A DNA stretch of 64,000 bases from contig NZ_LZRN01000011.1 of the NCBI RefSeq assembly GCF_001678675.1, positions 1-64,000 of the forward strand, written 5' to 3'. The notes beneath the pieces were generated by a model. It was not told where the DNA came from. It was given only the letters and a program-made list of their open reading frames with translations, and made no database searches. The first letter of the stretch is position 1, and the number at the start of each line of letters is the position of its first letter. The translations under genes were made by a program, and so were the position numbers. The DNA is from Gelidibacter algens (lineage in GTDB: Bacteria; Bacteroidota; Bacteroidia; Flavobacteriales; Flavobacteriaceae). Positions 9,688 through 19,037 of the stretch are shown one piece after another.

Positions 9688-9931
9688 AAGTAACTAAAGT
9701 AACTGGGTAATTGAGGTATTATTTGCCTTTAACATAAATTTACAACCAGTATCTACCTAATGATAAGGTCCTCAGGCACGAATCACCACTACCGAGAATG
9801 GCTTAAAAATCACCCTAATTGATATTTTATGGAATTACAACACCGCAGCTGATTGTCGGCCTTCACATTTCTCAAATTTTAAAGCATATGAATCCTTTTG
9901 CTTCTTGATACGTGAAATTAATAACTATAAA

Positions 9932-11203
9932 TTATCTTATAATAGTCTGTTTTCTGTCCGGACCAACAGAAACAATCGTAATTGGTGTTTCAAGTTCTTT
10001 CTCCAAAAATTCAATATAGTCCATTAAAGCCTTCGGCATATTGGAAGCATCAGTCATTTCAGTCAAATCTTCATTCCATCCCTTAAAATCAGTATAGATG
10101 GGGGTGACGTTTTCTGCCTCAATATTATATGGGAAATGCTGAATTTCTTCGCCTTTATACTTATATGAGGTACATACTTTTAGGGTTTTAAATCCTGAAA
10201 GCACATCACCTTTCATCATGATCAATTTAGTGACGCCATTTACTTGACATGCGTAACGTAAGGCCACCAAATCTAACCAACCACAACGACGGGAACGTCC
10301 AGTAGTAGCGCCAAATTCATTGCCAACACGACCCATAGTTTCTCCAGCTTCATCAAACAATTCCGTAGGGAAAGGTCCTGAACCAACTCTTGTGGTATAG
10401 GCTTTAAAAATACCATAGACTTCGCCAATTTTATTTGGCGCAATACCTAGGCCGGTACAAGCTCCGGCAGCAGTAGTATTTGACGAGGTTACAAATGGAT
10501 AGGTTCCAAAATCTATGTCCAACAATGAACCTTGTGCGCCTTCTGCCAAAATAGATTTGCCATCTTTTTGAGCTTGGTGTAAGTATTCTTCAGAATCAAT
10601 AAATGTCAATGTTTTTAATACGTCAATCGATTTAAAAAACTCATTTTCAAGTTCTTGCAAATCATATTGGACATCAACATTGTAAAAGGCAATCATCGCT
10701 TCATGCTTATCGGCCAAAGCACGGTATTTATCTTTCCAGTCTGCTAATTCAATATCTCCAACTCTAATCCCATTTCTGCCAGTTTTGTCCATATATGTTG
10801 GACCAATACCTTTAAGGGTAGAGCCAATTTTAGCTTTTCCTTTAGAAGCTTCACTTGCAGCATCAAGCAAACGGTGGGTAGGTAAAATGATGTGGGCTTT
10901 ACGGGAAATCAACAACGATTTTCTATAATCCACACCTTGTTCTTCAAGTTTGTCCAATTCTTTATTGAAAATAACAGGATCAATAACGACACCGTTACCT
11001 ACTAAGTTGATTGTACCATCATGAAAGATTCCTGATGGAATGGTATGCAGCACGTGTTTTTTACCGTTGAAAACCAAAGTATGTCCAGCATTTGGACCAC
11101 CTTGAAAGCGTGCAATAATATTATAATTTGAGGTCAATACATCGACAATTTTTCCTTTGCCTTCGTCGCCCCATTGTAATCCTAGTAGTAAATCTACTGC
11201 CAT
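9932..11203 (-). CDS. purA: Adenylosuccinate synthase
   Basis: Joins IMP and aspartate using GTP to give adenylosuccinate, the first committed step to AMP. The 423-residue protein has the complete signature: WGDEGKGKIVD at the N-terminus (catalytic Asp, GTP site), NAGHTLVF (catalytic His, about 41), GSTLKGIGPTY (about 125), ATTGRSRRCGWLD and the C-terminal guanine-binding region ending VGPDRKQTI. ATG 11203 begins the usual MAVDLLLGLQWGDEG. It is 2 bases downstream of a Fur-family regulator gene in the same orientation, so the two probably share a transcript; the upstream SpoT gene makes ppGpp, a known inhibitor of PurA. Confidence 0.98.
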   Translation of the reverse strand: MAVDLLLGLQWGDEGKGKIVDVLTSNYNIIARFQGGPNAGHTLVFNGKKHVLHTIPSGIFHDGTINLVGNGVVIDPVIFNKELDKLEEQGVDYRKSLLISRKAHIILPTHRLLDAASEASKGKAKIGSTLKGIGPTYMDKTGRNGIRVGDIELADWKDKYRALADKHEAMIAFYNVDVQYDLQELENEFFKSIDVLKTLTFIDSEEYLHQAQKDGKSILAEGAQGSLLDIDFGTYPFVTSSNTTAAGACTGLGIAPNKIGEVYGIFKAYTTRVGSGPFPTELFDEAGETMGRVGNEFGATTGRSRRCGWLDLVALRYACQVNGVTKLIMMKGDVLSGFKTLKVCTSYKYKGEEIQHFPYNIEAENVTPIYTDFKGWNEDLTEMTDASNMPKALMDYIEFLEKELETPITIVSVGPDRKQTIIR

Positions 11204-11205
11204 TA

Positions 11206-11664
11206 TTAAGATTCTTTAGGTTCGTTTTTTGTTCCGTAAAAATAAAGTGAGTGGTTGGTAATAGAGATGTCAAATACCTCTTCAATCGTTTTTTTGATCG
11301 ATTGGATTCTCGGATCGCAGAATTCGAAAACCTCACCAGTATCCGTTAAGATGACATGGTCGTGTTGTTTATCAAAATAGGATTTTTCATAGTGCGCCTG
11401 ATTTTGCCCAAACTGATGTTTGCGTACCAAGGCACATTCCAATAACAATTCAATGGTATTGTAGAGAGTCGCGCGGCTCACCCGATAGTTTTTATTTTTC
11501 ATTTTGATATAGAGAGATTCTATATCAAAATGTTCTTCACTATCATAAATTTCTTGAAGTATGGCATAGCGCTCAGGTGTTTTTCTATGCCCTCTGCTTT
11601 CCAAAAAAGTGGTGAACACGTTTTTAACTATTTCCTGATTGTTATGTTTTGTTTTTGAACTCAT
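11206..11664 (-). CDS. Fur-family transcriptional regulator
   Basis: A 152-residue ferric-uptake-regulator family repressor. The N-terminal winged helix shows [29 protein letters not shown] and [14 protein letters not shown] (recognition helix, about residues 60-73). The dimerization half retains HDHVI and a [14 protein letters not shown] strand. The two CxxC pairs that hold structural zinc in many Fur/PerR/Zur proteins are absent: the usual C-x-x-C-G after HDH reads LTDTG, and no C-terminal pair is present. It therefore depends on other sensor-site ligands, or on none. It is 2 bases upstream of purA and 26 bases downstream of the SpoT gene. The regulon is unknown. Confidence 0.9.
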   Translation of the reverse strand: MSSKTKHNNQEIVKNVFTTFLESRGHRKTPERYAILQEIYDSEEHFDIESLYIKMKNKNYRVSRATLYNTIELLLECALVRKHQFGQNQAHYEKSYFDKQHDHVILTDTGEVFEFCDPRIQSIKKTIEEVFDISITNHSLYFYGTKNEPKES

Positions 11665-11676
11665 AATTTACGTTGG

Positions 11677-11684
11677 CAAATTTA
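11677..11684 (-). promoter_or_regulatory. Candidate -7 element for the fur-purA unit
   Basis: CAAATTTA on the plus strand is TAAATTTG on the minus strand, matching the Bacteroidota -7 consensus TAnnTTTG. It sits between the SpoT stop and the Fur start codon, which would give a very short leader. A correctly spaced TTG -33 element is not obvious. Confidence 0.4.
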
Positions 11685-11690
11685 CACTTT

Positions 11691-13895
11691 TTAAACTCTT
11701 GTCACCTTATCAATCCCGTTAATTTTTTTTAGATTCTCCATCAGTTTTTTGAGCATTGTACTATTATTTACGATGACGTTAATTTTTCCGGAAAAGATGC
11801 CATCATCACTTTGAAAACTTATGCTTTTCATATTGACATGCATGTTGTCAGAAATGACTTTAGTGATGGTGTTTACCAAGCCCATATTATCAATTCCAGA
11901 CAAGGTTATTTGCGCGGCAAATTCTTGCTGTGAAGAGTCAATCCATTTGGCCTGCATGATTCTATACGCATAGTTGGATTGAAGGCTCAAGGCATTGGGA
12001 CAATTTTTTTTATGGACTTTTATACCTTCATTAATCGTCAAAAAGCCGAACACTTCATCCCCTGGGATTGGATTACAGCAGGCCGAAAGTTTATAATCCA
12101 GTTTTTCTTCCTCCTTTCCAAATACCAACATGTCATATTTAGCTGTAATTTCATCTTTATCAATATTCTGAACCACCGTTGGTTTGCGGATCTTACTTTT
12201 GATATAGCTCATAAATGCATTGCTGCGTGACGAAGCGAAATCTTTGAGCATGGGATTATTGATAGAACCAATGCCAACTCTATAAAAGAGGTCTAAACTT
12301 GTTTTGAGCTTAAAAAAGACAACCATTTCATTGATGGACTTTTCATCCAAAGCAATTTTGAGTTGTTTTAATTTCCGTCTTAAAATTTCCTTGCCATCTT
12401 CGGCAACGTCTTTCTTTTCATCTTTTAACGAGGATTTTATTTTGCTTCGCGCTCTTGCCGTAGTGGCATAATCCAGCCAATTTCTATTGGGTTTTATGTT
12501 TTCTGAGGTCAAAATTTCTACCTGATCGCCACTTAGCAGTTCATGACTTAAGGGTACCAGTTTTCCATTGACTTTTGCCCCTCTCGTTTTCATGCCAATT
12601 TCAGTATGGATGCTGAACGCAAAATCGAGGGGAGTGGCGCCTTTTGGTAAGGATTTTAAATCGCCTTTTGGTGAAAATACATAGATTTCCTTTGAATATA
12701 AATTGAGCTTAAATTGCTCCACAAAATCAACGGCGTTGGTCTCATTACTTTCCAAGGCTTCTTGGAGTTTATCTATCCAGGTATCCAGAGCGTCTTCAGC
12801 GTTTCCTTCTTTGTATTTATAGTGCGCAGCATAGCCTTTTTCGGCAATCTCATTCATGCGCTCACTTCTAATTTGGACTTCTACCCAGCGTCCTTTTGGG
12901 CCCATCACCGTGATATGTAAAGCTTCATATCCTGTTGATTTAGGTGAAGAAATCCAATCACGCAAGCGGATAGGGTTGGGGATAAAATGATCTGTTACAA
13001 TAGAATAGATTTTCCAGGCGAGAAATTTTTCATTTGCAAAATCAGATTTGTAAATAATTCTTACGGCAAACTTATCATACACTTCATCAAAAGAAACCCC
13101 CTGTTTGAGCATCTTTCTTCGGATGGAATAAATAGATTTTGGACGTCCTTTAATATCATAGTTCAAACCTTCCTTATCCAAAGAATCCACAATTACTTTA
13201 GAAAATGCATTGATATAGGCGTCTTGCTCTTCTTTACTTTCCTTTATTTTATTGTTAATGTTATGATACACTTCAGGCTCTGTATATTTCAGGCCAAGAT
13301 CTTCAAGTTCACTTTTTATGTTATAAAGTCCAATCCTGTGGGCCAATGGCGCATAGATATACAAGGTTTCAGATGCTATTTTTTCCTGCTTGTCAGTACG
13401 CATGGAATCCATGGTCTGCATGTTATGGAGCCGATCCGCAATTTTGATGATAATGACGCGCACATCATCATTGAGCGTTAAAAGCATTTTTCTGAAATTC
13501 TCAGCTTGTGTGGAGACGTCTGTCTCCTTGCTCAAAGACGATATTTTGGTCAATCCGTCCACAATTAAGGATACAGTTTTGCCAAAGGTATTTTCTATAA
13601 AGTTATGCGTATACTCAGGATTGTCTTCAACAACATCATGCAATAGGGCTGCAGCAATACATGTGGCGTCCAGCCCAATTTCCTGTGCTACAATTTTTGC
13701 CACCGCAATGGGGTGAAAGATATATGCTTCTCCTGATTTGCGGCGCTGATTTTTATGGGCATCAACAGCAACGTCAAAAGCTTTTCTTATCAGTTTTTTA
13801 TCAGTAACGGTAAGCGTTTGGTAACTTACTTTAAGCAGCTCTTTGTAGGCCTTTGCAATGGCAGCATTTTCCTTTTCTATATCAACTTCTGTCAT
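11691..13895 (-). CDS. spoT: Bifunctional (p)ppGpp synthetase/hydrolase (RelA/SpoT family)
   Basis: A 734-residue long RSH protein that makes and degrades the stringent alarmone (p)ppGpp. Domains in order: HD hydrolase (about residues 45-200) with RRKSGEAYIFHP and the LLHDVVED metal motif intact; RelA/SpoT synthetase (about 245-360) with RPKSIYSIRRKM and the YEALH...EVQIR core; TGS (about 400-460, IYVFSPKGDLKSLPKGATPLDFAF); a helical and zinc-finger-like region with SACCNPIPGD; and a C-terminal ACT domain (about 660-734). Both catalytic halves look active. It is the first gene of the long minus-strand block and is divergent from the radical SAM gene. Confidence 0.96.
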   Translation of the reverse strand: MTEVDIEKENAAIAKAYKELLKVSYQTLTVTDKKLIRKAFDVAVDAHKNQRRKSGEAYIFHPIAVAKIVAQEIGLDATCIAAALLHDVVEDNPEYTHNFIENTFGKTVSLIVDGLTKISSLSKETDVSTQAENFRKMLLTLNDDVRVIIIKIADRLHNMQTMDSMRTDKQEKIASETLYIYAPLAHRIGLYNIKSELEDLGLKYTEPEVYHNINNKIKESKEEQDAYINAFSKVIVDSLDKEGLNYDIKGRPKSIYSIRRKMLKQGVSFDEVYDKFAVRIIYKSDFANEKFLAWKIYSIVTDHFIPNPIRLRDWISSPKSTGYEALHITVMGPKGRWVEVQIRSERMNEIAEKGYAAHYKYKEGNAEDALDTWIDKLQEALESNETNAVDFVEQFKLNLYSKEIYVFSPKGDLKSLPKGATPLDFAFSIHTEIGMKTRGAKVNGKLVPLSHELLSGDQVEILTSENIKPNRNWLDYATTARARSKIKSSLKDEKKDVAEDGKEILRRKLKQLKIALDEKSINEMVVFFKLKTSLDLFYRVGIGSINNPMLKDFASSRSNAFMSYIKSKIRKPTVVQNIDKDEITAKYDMLVFGKEEEKLDYKLSACCNPIPGDEVFGFLTINEGIKVHKKNCPNALSLQSNYAYRIMQAKWIDSSQQEFAAQITLSGIDNMGLVNTITKVISDNMHVNMKSISFQSDDGIFSGKINVIVNNSTMLKKLMENLKKINGIDKVTRV

Positions 13896-14023
13896 AAATT
13901 AAATGTAAGACAAAGAATGGAAATGGACAATGTTTTTTGTAGAATTTGACTACACCGCTATAAGATTTTGAGAATGATCATCATACAAAGTTTCTAAGTC
14001 AAACTTTCGCTCTATATAGTCAA

Positions 14024-14051
14024 TTGTTAAGCAAAAAGAATCTTAGTTTTG
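14024..14051 (+). promoter_or_regulatory. Bacteroidota-type promoter for the radical SAM/DUF4130 pair
   Basis: TTG at 14024-14026, a 17-base spacer, then TAGTTTTG at 14044-14051 fit the TTG-N17-23-TAnnTTTG consensus. The -7 box overlaps an in-frame TTG at 14049, which argues against that codon as a start and for ATG 14085. Confidence 0.6.
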
Positions 14052-14084
14052 ACCCAAATTTCTAATAGTCCCAAATCAATCTTT

Positions 14085-15347
14085 ATGTCTTTTGAACGTA
14101 TACAGGAAAAATTGAAGATCCTTGCTGATGCTGCAAAATATGATGTTTCCTGCGCCTCAAGTGGCAGTAAACGCAGCAATATCAATAAGGGTCTTGGTGA
14201 TGCTACTGGTATGGGCATTTGCCATTCTTACACTGAAGATGGGCGTTGTGTGTCTTTACTTAAAATTTTATTGACCAACTATTGTATTTTCGACTGTGCC
14301 TATTGTGTGACACGCAAAAGCAATGACATTAAACGCGCAGCATTTCAGGTGCAGGAAGTAGTGGATTTGACCATAAATTTTTACCGTCGCAATTATATTG
14401 AAGGCTTATTCTTAAGTTCTGGAATATTTAAAAGTGCCGATTATACCATGGAGCGTTTAGTAGCGGTGGCCAAAAAACTGCGTCTCGAAGAAAATTTCAA
14501 TGGCTATATCCATTTAAAATCCATCCCTGGAGCATCAGATGAGTTGATGAAGGAGGCCGGATTGTATGCCGATAGATTGAGTGTCAATATTGAAATCCCC
14601 ACTAAGGAGGGTTTGAAATTATTAGCACCAGAAAAAAATCGTGAAGATTTTATAAAACCAATGCTTAAAGTCAAGAATGAAATTATACAATACCAATCTG
14701 AGAAGAAAATTATCAAAAGCACTCCCACGTTTGCTCCTGCAGGTCAAAGCACGCAAATGATCATTGGCGCCAGTGGTGAAAGTGATCAGCAAATAATGTG
14801 GACCTCCAATTATTTCTATAAGAAGTTCAACTTAAAACGGGTATACTATTCGGGGTACATTCCTATAAGTCATGATCCTCGCTTACCTCAAATTGGCACA
14901 GATGTGCCCATGTTGCGTGAAAATAGATTGTATCAAACGGATTGGTTAATGCGTTTTTATGGCTTTGAAGTTCATGAGATTTTAAATAATGAACATCAAA
15001 ATCTCGACTTGGATGTCGATCCAAAATTAGGATGGGCCTTAAGAAATATGGCACATTTTCCTGTTGATGTCAATAAAGCAGACAAATTTATGTTGGCACG
15101 TATCCCAGGATTGGGGATGAAGTCAGTGCATAAAATACTTCAAGCGAGACAATTCAGGAACTTAAATTGGGACCATCTTAAACTTATGGGGGTCGCATTG
15201 AACAGGGCTAAATATTTTCTGGTTTGTGATTCGAGAGACTTTGAAAGGCGAGATTTAACAGGGCCTCAATTGAAATCGATCATCTTACAAAATACGACCA
15301 GTAAATATCAAAATATCTTGAGTCCGCAATTGAATTTATTTGGATAG
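14085..15347 (+). CDS. Putative DNA modification/repair radical SAM protein
   Basis: A 420-residue radical SAM enzyme of the family paired with DUF4130 proteins (TIGR03916-type). The cluster motif C-x3-C-x2-C is at about residues 67-74 (NYCIFDCAYC), with further conserved cysteines near 23, 46 and 55. The C-terminal part has a helix-hairpin-helix DNA-binding motif (RIPGLGMKSVHKIL, about 345), suggesting it acts on DNA. ATG 14085 opens MSFERIQEKLKILADAAKYD, the family's normal beginning; the longer frame from TTG 14049 would start inside the -7 promoter box. Its stop TAG is followed immediately by the ATG of the DUF4130 gene. The chemistry is not established to my knowledge. Confidence 0.9.
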   Translation: MSFERIQEKLKILADAAKYDVSCASSGSKRSNINKGLGDATGMGICHSYTEDGRCVSLLKILLTNYCIFDCAYCVTRKSNDIKRAAFQVQEVVDLTINFYRRNYIEGLFLSSGIFKSADYTMERLVAVAKKLRLEENFNGYIHLKSIPGASDELMKEAGLYADRLSVNIEIPTKEGLKLLAPEKNREDFIKPMLKVKNEIIQYQSEKKIIKSTPTFAPAGQSTQMIIGASGESDQQIMWTSNYFYKKFNLKRVYYSGYIPISHDPRLPQIGTDVPMLRENRLYQTDWLMRFYGFEVHEILNNEHQNLDLDVDPKLGWALRNMAHFPVDVNKADKFMLARIPGLGMKSVHKILQARQFRNLNWDHLKLMGVALNRAKYFLVCDSRDFERRDLTGPQLKSIILQNTTSKYQNILSPQLNLFG

Positions 15348-16127
15348 ATGCTAAATTCAGAGGAATATACTCTTAGTTACGATGGCACTTTTGATGGGTT
15401 CCTAACCTGTGTATTCCATAGTTACGAACAGAAAATGTCAAACGTCACGTTTCAAAGAAATCAGCATGTTCAGCAATCACTCTTTGGGAGTACAATTGAA
15501 ATTATTACGGATTTAGAAAAAGCCGATCGGGTTTGGAAAGGCATCAAAAGCAAAACTAGTGCAAGAGGAAGTTTAAGGGTATATACTGCATTTTTAAGTG
15601 AGCAAGCACAAATTGAAGCGCTTTTGCTAAACTATATCCAACAAGCTTTTATTAGTGTATTACCTATGGATTTTGATTTTGCCAATGAGACGGTTTTGAA
15701 AGTGTCTCAGATTGCCAAAAGTGTGGGACGGGAAAAGCACAGAATGGAAGCTTTTGTCCGTTTTAAATTGACCACAGACGGCATTTACTTCGCAAATATA
15801 GAACCTGATTTTGATGTTCTGCCACTCATTTCTAAACATTTCAAAAGCCGATATGCGGATCAAAAATGGATTATTTATGATCTTAAGCGTAATTATGGAT
15901 TGTATTATGATTTGAAAAGGGTAGAGATGATGCAGTTGGCATTGCCAGACGATTATGATCCAACAAAAACCAAAACCGACTTTTTTACTAATTCTGAGAT
16001 TGAATTTCAAACTTTATGGCAAGACTATTTTGAGAGTACCAATATCGCCTCGAGAAAAAACATGAAACTACACGTGCAGCATGTTCCGAAACGGTATTGG
16101 AAGTATTTGAGTGAAAAATTGCGCTAA
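15348..16127 (+). CDS. TIGR03915/DUF4130 family DNA-metabolism protein
   Basis: A 259-residue protein with the family opening LSYDGTFDGFLTCVFHSYE, the central KSVGREKHRMEAFVRF motif (about residue 125) and the RYADQKWIIYDLKRNYGLYYD motif (about 165). The family is a fixed partner of the upstream radical SAM protein and, in some bacteria, is fused to a family-4 uracil-DNA-glycosylase domain; no such fusion is present here. Its start codon directly abuts the stop of the radical SAM gene, so they form one translational unit. A role in repair of a specific DNA lesion is inferred from partner and fusion patterns, not proven. Confidence 0.88.
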   Translation: MLNSEEYTLSYDGTFDGFLTCVFHSYEQKMSNVTFQRNQHVQQSLFGSTIEIITDLEKADRVWKGIKSKTSARGSLRVYTAFLSEQAQIEALLLNYIQQAFISVLPMDFDFANETVLKVSQIAKSVGREKHRMEAFVRFKLTTDGIYFANIEPDFDVLPLISKHFKSRYADQKWIIYDLKRNYGLYYDLKRVEMMQLALPDDYDPTKTKTDFFTNSEIEFQTLWQDYFESTNIASRKNMKLHVQHVPKRYWKYLSEKLR

Positions 16128-16180
16128 GTTTTTCCTTCAGTTACTCAAAACCGAACATCTCCTTTTGTCGTAGATAGACT

Positions 16181-17131
16181 GTGAGAAAAATTCTTCTTTT
16201 AGTCGTCTTATTTCCATCTGTTCTATTTTCCCAAAAATTGGATCATACAGCGTCCTATAGAGACATTCCATCTGAACGCTATTTCCGTTTCAACTACGAT
16301 AATGATTATTTTGATGCTACAGACAGAAACTATACCCAAGGTTATAGCTTTGAGCTGGTGTTGCCTGTTTTGGAAAAGAATCCCATCAACAGGTTGTTAA
16401 TAGCTCCAAAGGAAAATTCAAAGCGTTATGGGGTGGCCGTTGAACATATTGGGTATACGCCGCATTATTATGAACGTCCAGAAATACAGGACGGCGACCG
16501 GCCTTTTGCTGCGGCAATCATGCTGAAAAGTTTTGTGATAACAACCAATTCCTCAAAAAAATCAAGACTAAGCTCCTCATTAAGTTTGGGACTCATTGGC
16601 CCTGGAGCTTTTGGCAAAGAGATGCAAGTGGGCATCCATAAAGCTACAGGAAATGATATTCCATTGGGCTGGAAGCACCAAATAAAGAATGATGTGGTCG
16701 TAAACTACAATGTGCATTATGAAAAACAAGTGTTGAGATATGAAAATATATGGTCTGTGCAAGCCGACGCGTCTGCAAATTTGGGCACTTTATTTACAAA
16801 TGCCTCCATTGGGGTTAATAGTTCTTTCGGGATATTGAATCAGCCTTTTTCTGCCAACACCGAAAGAAAATTTAAATTATATGCCTATATACATCCTGCT
16901 GTTTCTGTGATCGGTTATGATGCCACCTTGCAGGGTGGTGTGCTCAATAAAGAAAGTCCTTATATTATCGATAGCAGTGCGGTGGAACGTTTAACGGCGC
17001 AATTTAATTACGGACTTGTGCTCCAAACCCGAACGCTTTACTTTGAATATGCTCGCTCACTTATTACCCGAGAATTTGAGACAGGTACGCCAGCAGGTTG
17101 GGGCGGGATTAAGATTGGATTTACGTTTTAG
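16181..17131 (+). CDS. LpxR-like (DUF2219) outer-membrane lipid A deacylase family protein
   Basis: A 316-residue protein with a signal peptide (RKILLLVVLFPSVLFSQ) and a beta-barrel pattern ending in an aromatic C-terminus (IGFTF). The N-terminal strand FRFNYDNDYFDATDRNYTQGYSFE matches the LpxR/DUF2219 signature: Asn-Asp at the start, then TDR-x-YTQG. HIGYTPHYYE and DRPFAA follow. LpxR removes the 3'-acyloxyacyl chain of lipid A at the outer membrane; catalysis here is inferred. It starts with GTG 16181, 53 bases after the DUF4130 gene in the same direction; no in-frame ATG exists before the signal peptide. Confidence 0.85.
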   Translation: MRKILLLVVLFPSVLFSQKLDHTASYRDIPSERYFRFNYDNDYFDATDRNYTQGYSFELVLPVLEKNPINRLLIAPKENSKRYGVAVEHIGYTPHYYERPEIQDGDRPFAAAIMLKSFVITTNSSKKSRLSSSLSLGLIGPGAFGKEMQVGIHKATGNDIPLGWKHQIKNDVVVNYNVHYEKQVLRYENIWSVQADASANLGTLFTNASIGVNSSFGILNQPFSANTERKFKLYAYIHPAVSVIGYDATLQGGVLNKESPYIIDSSAVERLTAQFNYGLVLQTRTLYFEYARSLITREFETGTPAGWGGIKIGFTF

Positions 17132-17200
17132 GATTTCCATTTTATCCTATTTCTGAAGTAACTTCTCTTGACATTATTAAAAGTAAGCAATAGTTTATGG

Positions 17201-17208
17201 CTAACTTT
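17201..17208 (+). promoter_or_regulatory. Candidate -7 element upstream of the frameshifted unknown gene
   Basis: TAACTTTG fits TAnnTTTG. It lies 4 bases inside the longest reading frame, which implies that the start codon of the next gene is ATG 17242 or 17251 rather than ATG 17197. A TTG at the right -33 spacing is not evident. Confidence 0.4.
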
Positions 17209-17241
17209 GCAGGATATAAAAACTTTATTTTCTTACTATTT

Positions 17242-18217
17242 ATGTCCCAAATGCTATTTAACCCTTTCAAGGATTTGATTTTTGACCCACATTTCTGCTT
17301 TCTTTCAGGAACTTTGACCAATGACACCATGACCGTTTTTCCTGAGTGGTTAATGGATCATTTCAAATTTGGTGATGAAAGAATCGAGATGATGGATAAG
17401 GCAAAGACCTATACCTATGAAGATCTCAGACTGCCATGTTCTCCTGTAGTGAAAAAAGCGTTTGAAATATTGGACGTAAAAATTCAGGAGGCTTATAAAA
17501 CCGGTTTTGAAGGTATGGCCGCTCTTGATGATGTGTTGTTATTTCAATGGACGGGCAGGATGGTCTACGGATTACTCTACTACGAAATGGTTTATGAAAG
17601 AGACCGACTCCTAAAAAAAGGGGAAGACTTTGAACTATCAGCAGCTCTTAGGGAGCGCTTTGGCAACTTCCACCTCATGCTGCAATCTGTAATAGAACCT
17701 ATCTCGTTTATTGGGAAAAAACCATGGAGTATTGTTGTCTTTCCGCTAAAATACTCAGCCGATATTTTTAGCTATCGTGATGATGCTGTCAACTTAATGT
17801 TTTCGTTTGGCGTTAACGGATTTGGTTTTATTGCGTGTTTGCAAGATAATGGCGTTATTATGGAGAAGCAAAAAGAAATCCTCCAAAAAATACGAAGGTC
17901 ACGTTTTGCATCCCTTACAGTTTGAGGAGCTATTCGCGAGGTTTCATTATTCAGATTATATAGTACAGCACCAACCTAAATACGAAGTTGTATACCAAAA
18001 TAATAATACGACCATCGAAGTCAAAACAGATGTTAAACCGCCACTTTTCGGGTTTTGGAATGAGGATATTTTTGCTCAATTGCTCGCCAATTATTGGCAA
18101 GTTTACGGTATTACTAAAGAGCATATTTTGCAACCTCAAAGGCCATTACTAAGTTTTCTTGAAAACCCTTATACCAAAGATTTTGTTGATCCGGAATCCA
18201 TCAGCCTGCCGTTTTAA
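17242..18217 (+). pseudogene. Conserved-looking protein of unknown function, single-base frameshift
   Basis: Two overlapping frames make one protein: the first runs to a stop at 17925 and the second continues to 18217. Removing one A from the A6 run at 17885-17890 joins them as ...EILQK-YEGHVLHPLQF..., giving about 324 residues. I do not recognise the family. Visible features are NPFKDLIFDPHFCFLSG near the start, EWLMDHF, a FQWTGRMVYGLLYYEM helix and an aromatic, charged C-terminal half without signal peptide or transmembrane segments. ATG 17242 or 17251 is preferred because a -7 promoter box lies at 17201. It may be a true mutation or an indel error; nothing else in the frame looks decayed. 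Confidence 0.7.
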
Positions 18218-18303
18218 ACGGATGTTGGGGCAAATTATCGGTAAATGTAAATCGTCGTAAATAAAAAAATTGGTAAGAAACCCTTAATCGGTTTTTAAAA
18301 TCA

Positions 18304-18894
18304 TTAGTTATCTGTTGCAGGTGTGATCATAATGTGTGAACGATGGGTGTTGGCATCCATTAACCATGGCATTCCCGGTGCTCCTGGCTTGGTAGGCAAA
18401 CCCGTTTCAGCACCAGTCATATAAGGTTTGTACAACACATATCTGATTTTACTATTTTTCAATACGCCACTTTCAATATCGTGATCTTCTTTTTTTGCAG
18501 TCACCATATAAGCAGCAGCGGGCTCTTTTGGCATCATTAACGTTCCTGCGTCGATTTCCTGTTTGCGGGTGTCCCGTTTTTCAACTTCAGTTTGTCCTTC
18601 AGCAATCAGTTCACGACCTCTCGCCATGTAAGCTTCCAATTTATCACTATAGCAAGACACACTGATGCCTTCTCTATTTGGATCGGAGGCCAAACAGATC
18701 ATGCCGTTGTGGCCCTCACGTAGGGTGACGAGTTCTCCTTTTTGGTTGTAGCCCAAAACTTTAGCACCTTCTTGGTGCATTTCAGGACACGCATAAAGCG
18801 CCGTTTTGATTTGACTTTCGGCAGACGGGATCTTAGATTGACCAATAACCGATGAGAAACAAATCATCATTGATAAAAGAAATAAATTTTTCAT
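18304..18894 (-). CDS. Secreted hypothetical protein
   Basis: A 196-residue protein with a clear signal peptide (KNLFLLSMMICFSSVIGQ, cleavage about residue 19). I do not recognise the family. The mature part holds four cysteines' worth of potential crosslinks at best (ACPEMHQEG, MICLASDPN, VSCYSD), then a Lys/Glu-rich helix and a C-terminal segment ending ANTHRSHIMITPA. A conserved-looking KPYMTGAETGLPTKPGAPGMPWLM stretch is Pro/Gly-rich. It probably resides in the periplasm or is exported. It is convergent with the frameshifted gene to its left and stands alone, with about 200 bases before the next gene. Confidence 0.75.
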   Translation of the reverse strand: MKNLFLLSMMICFSSVIGQSKIPSAESQIKTALYACPEMHQEGAKVLGYNQKGELVTLREGHNGMICLASDPNREGISVSCYSDKLEAYMARGRELIAEGQTEVEKRDTRKQEIDAGTLMMPKEPAAAYMVTAKKEDHDIESGVLKNSKIRYVLYKPYMTGAETGLPTKPGAPGMPWLMDANTHRSHIMITPATDN

Positions 18895-19037
18895 ATTTGA
18901 GTTTTTTGAATGGACTGGTTAAGTTACGAAATTTATGCGATACGATTGGTCTTGAAATTTGTTTCTTATTTATGAGGTGAATCATGTATACGAAGGTTTG
19001 TAAAGAATGAGTTTTTTTGGATTTGAAGGAATAAAAA

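Noticed and set aside
9688-9931. Possible small RNA or gene in the purA-ostA gap
   Set aside because: No frame, strong hairpin or promoter pair could be supported in this 244-base stretch.
14049-14084. TTG 14049 as start of the radical SAM gene
   Set aside because: It overlaps the -7 promoter box, and family proteins begin at the ATG 14085 position.
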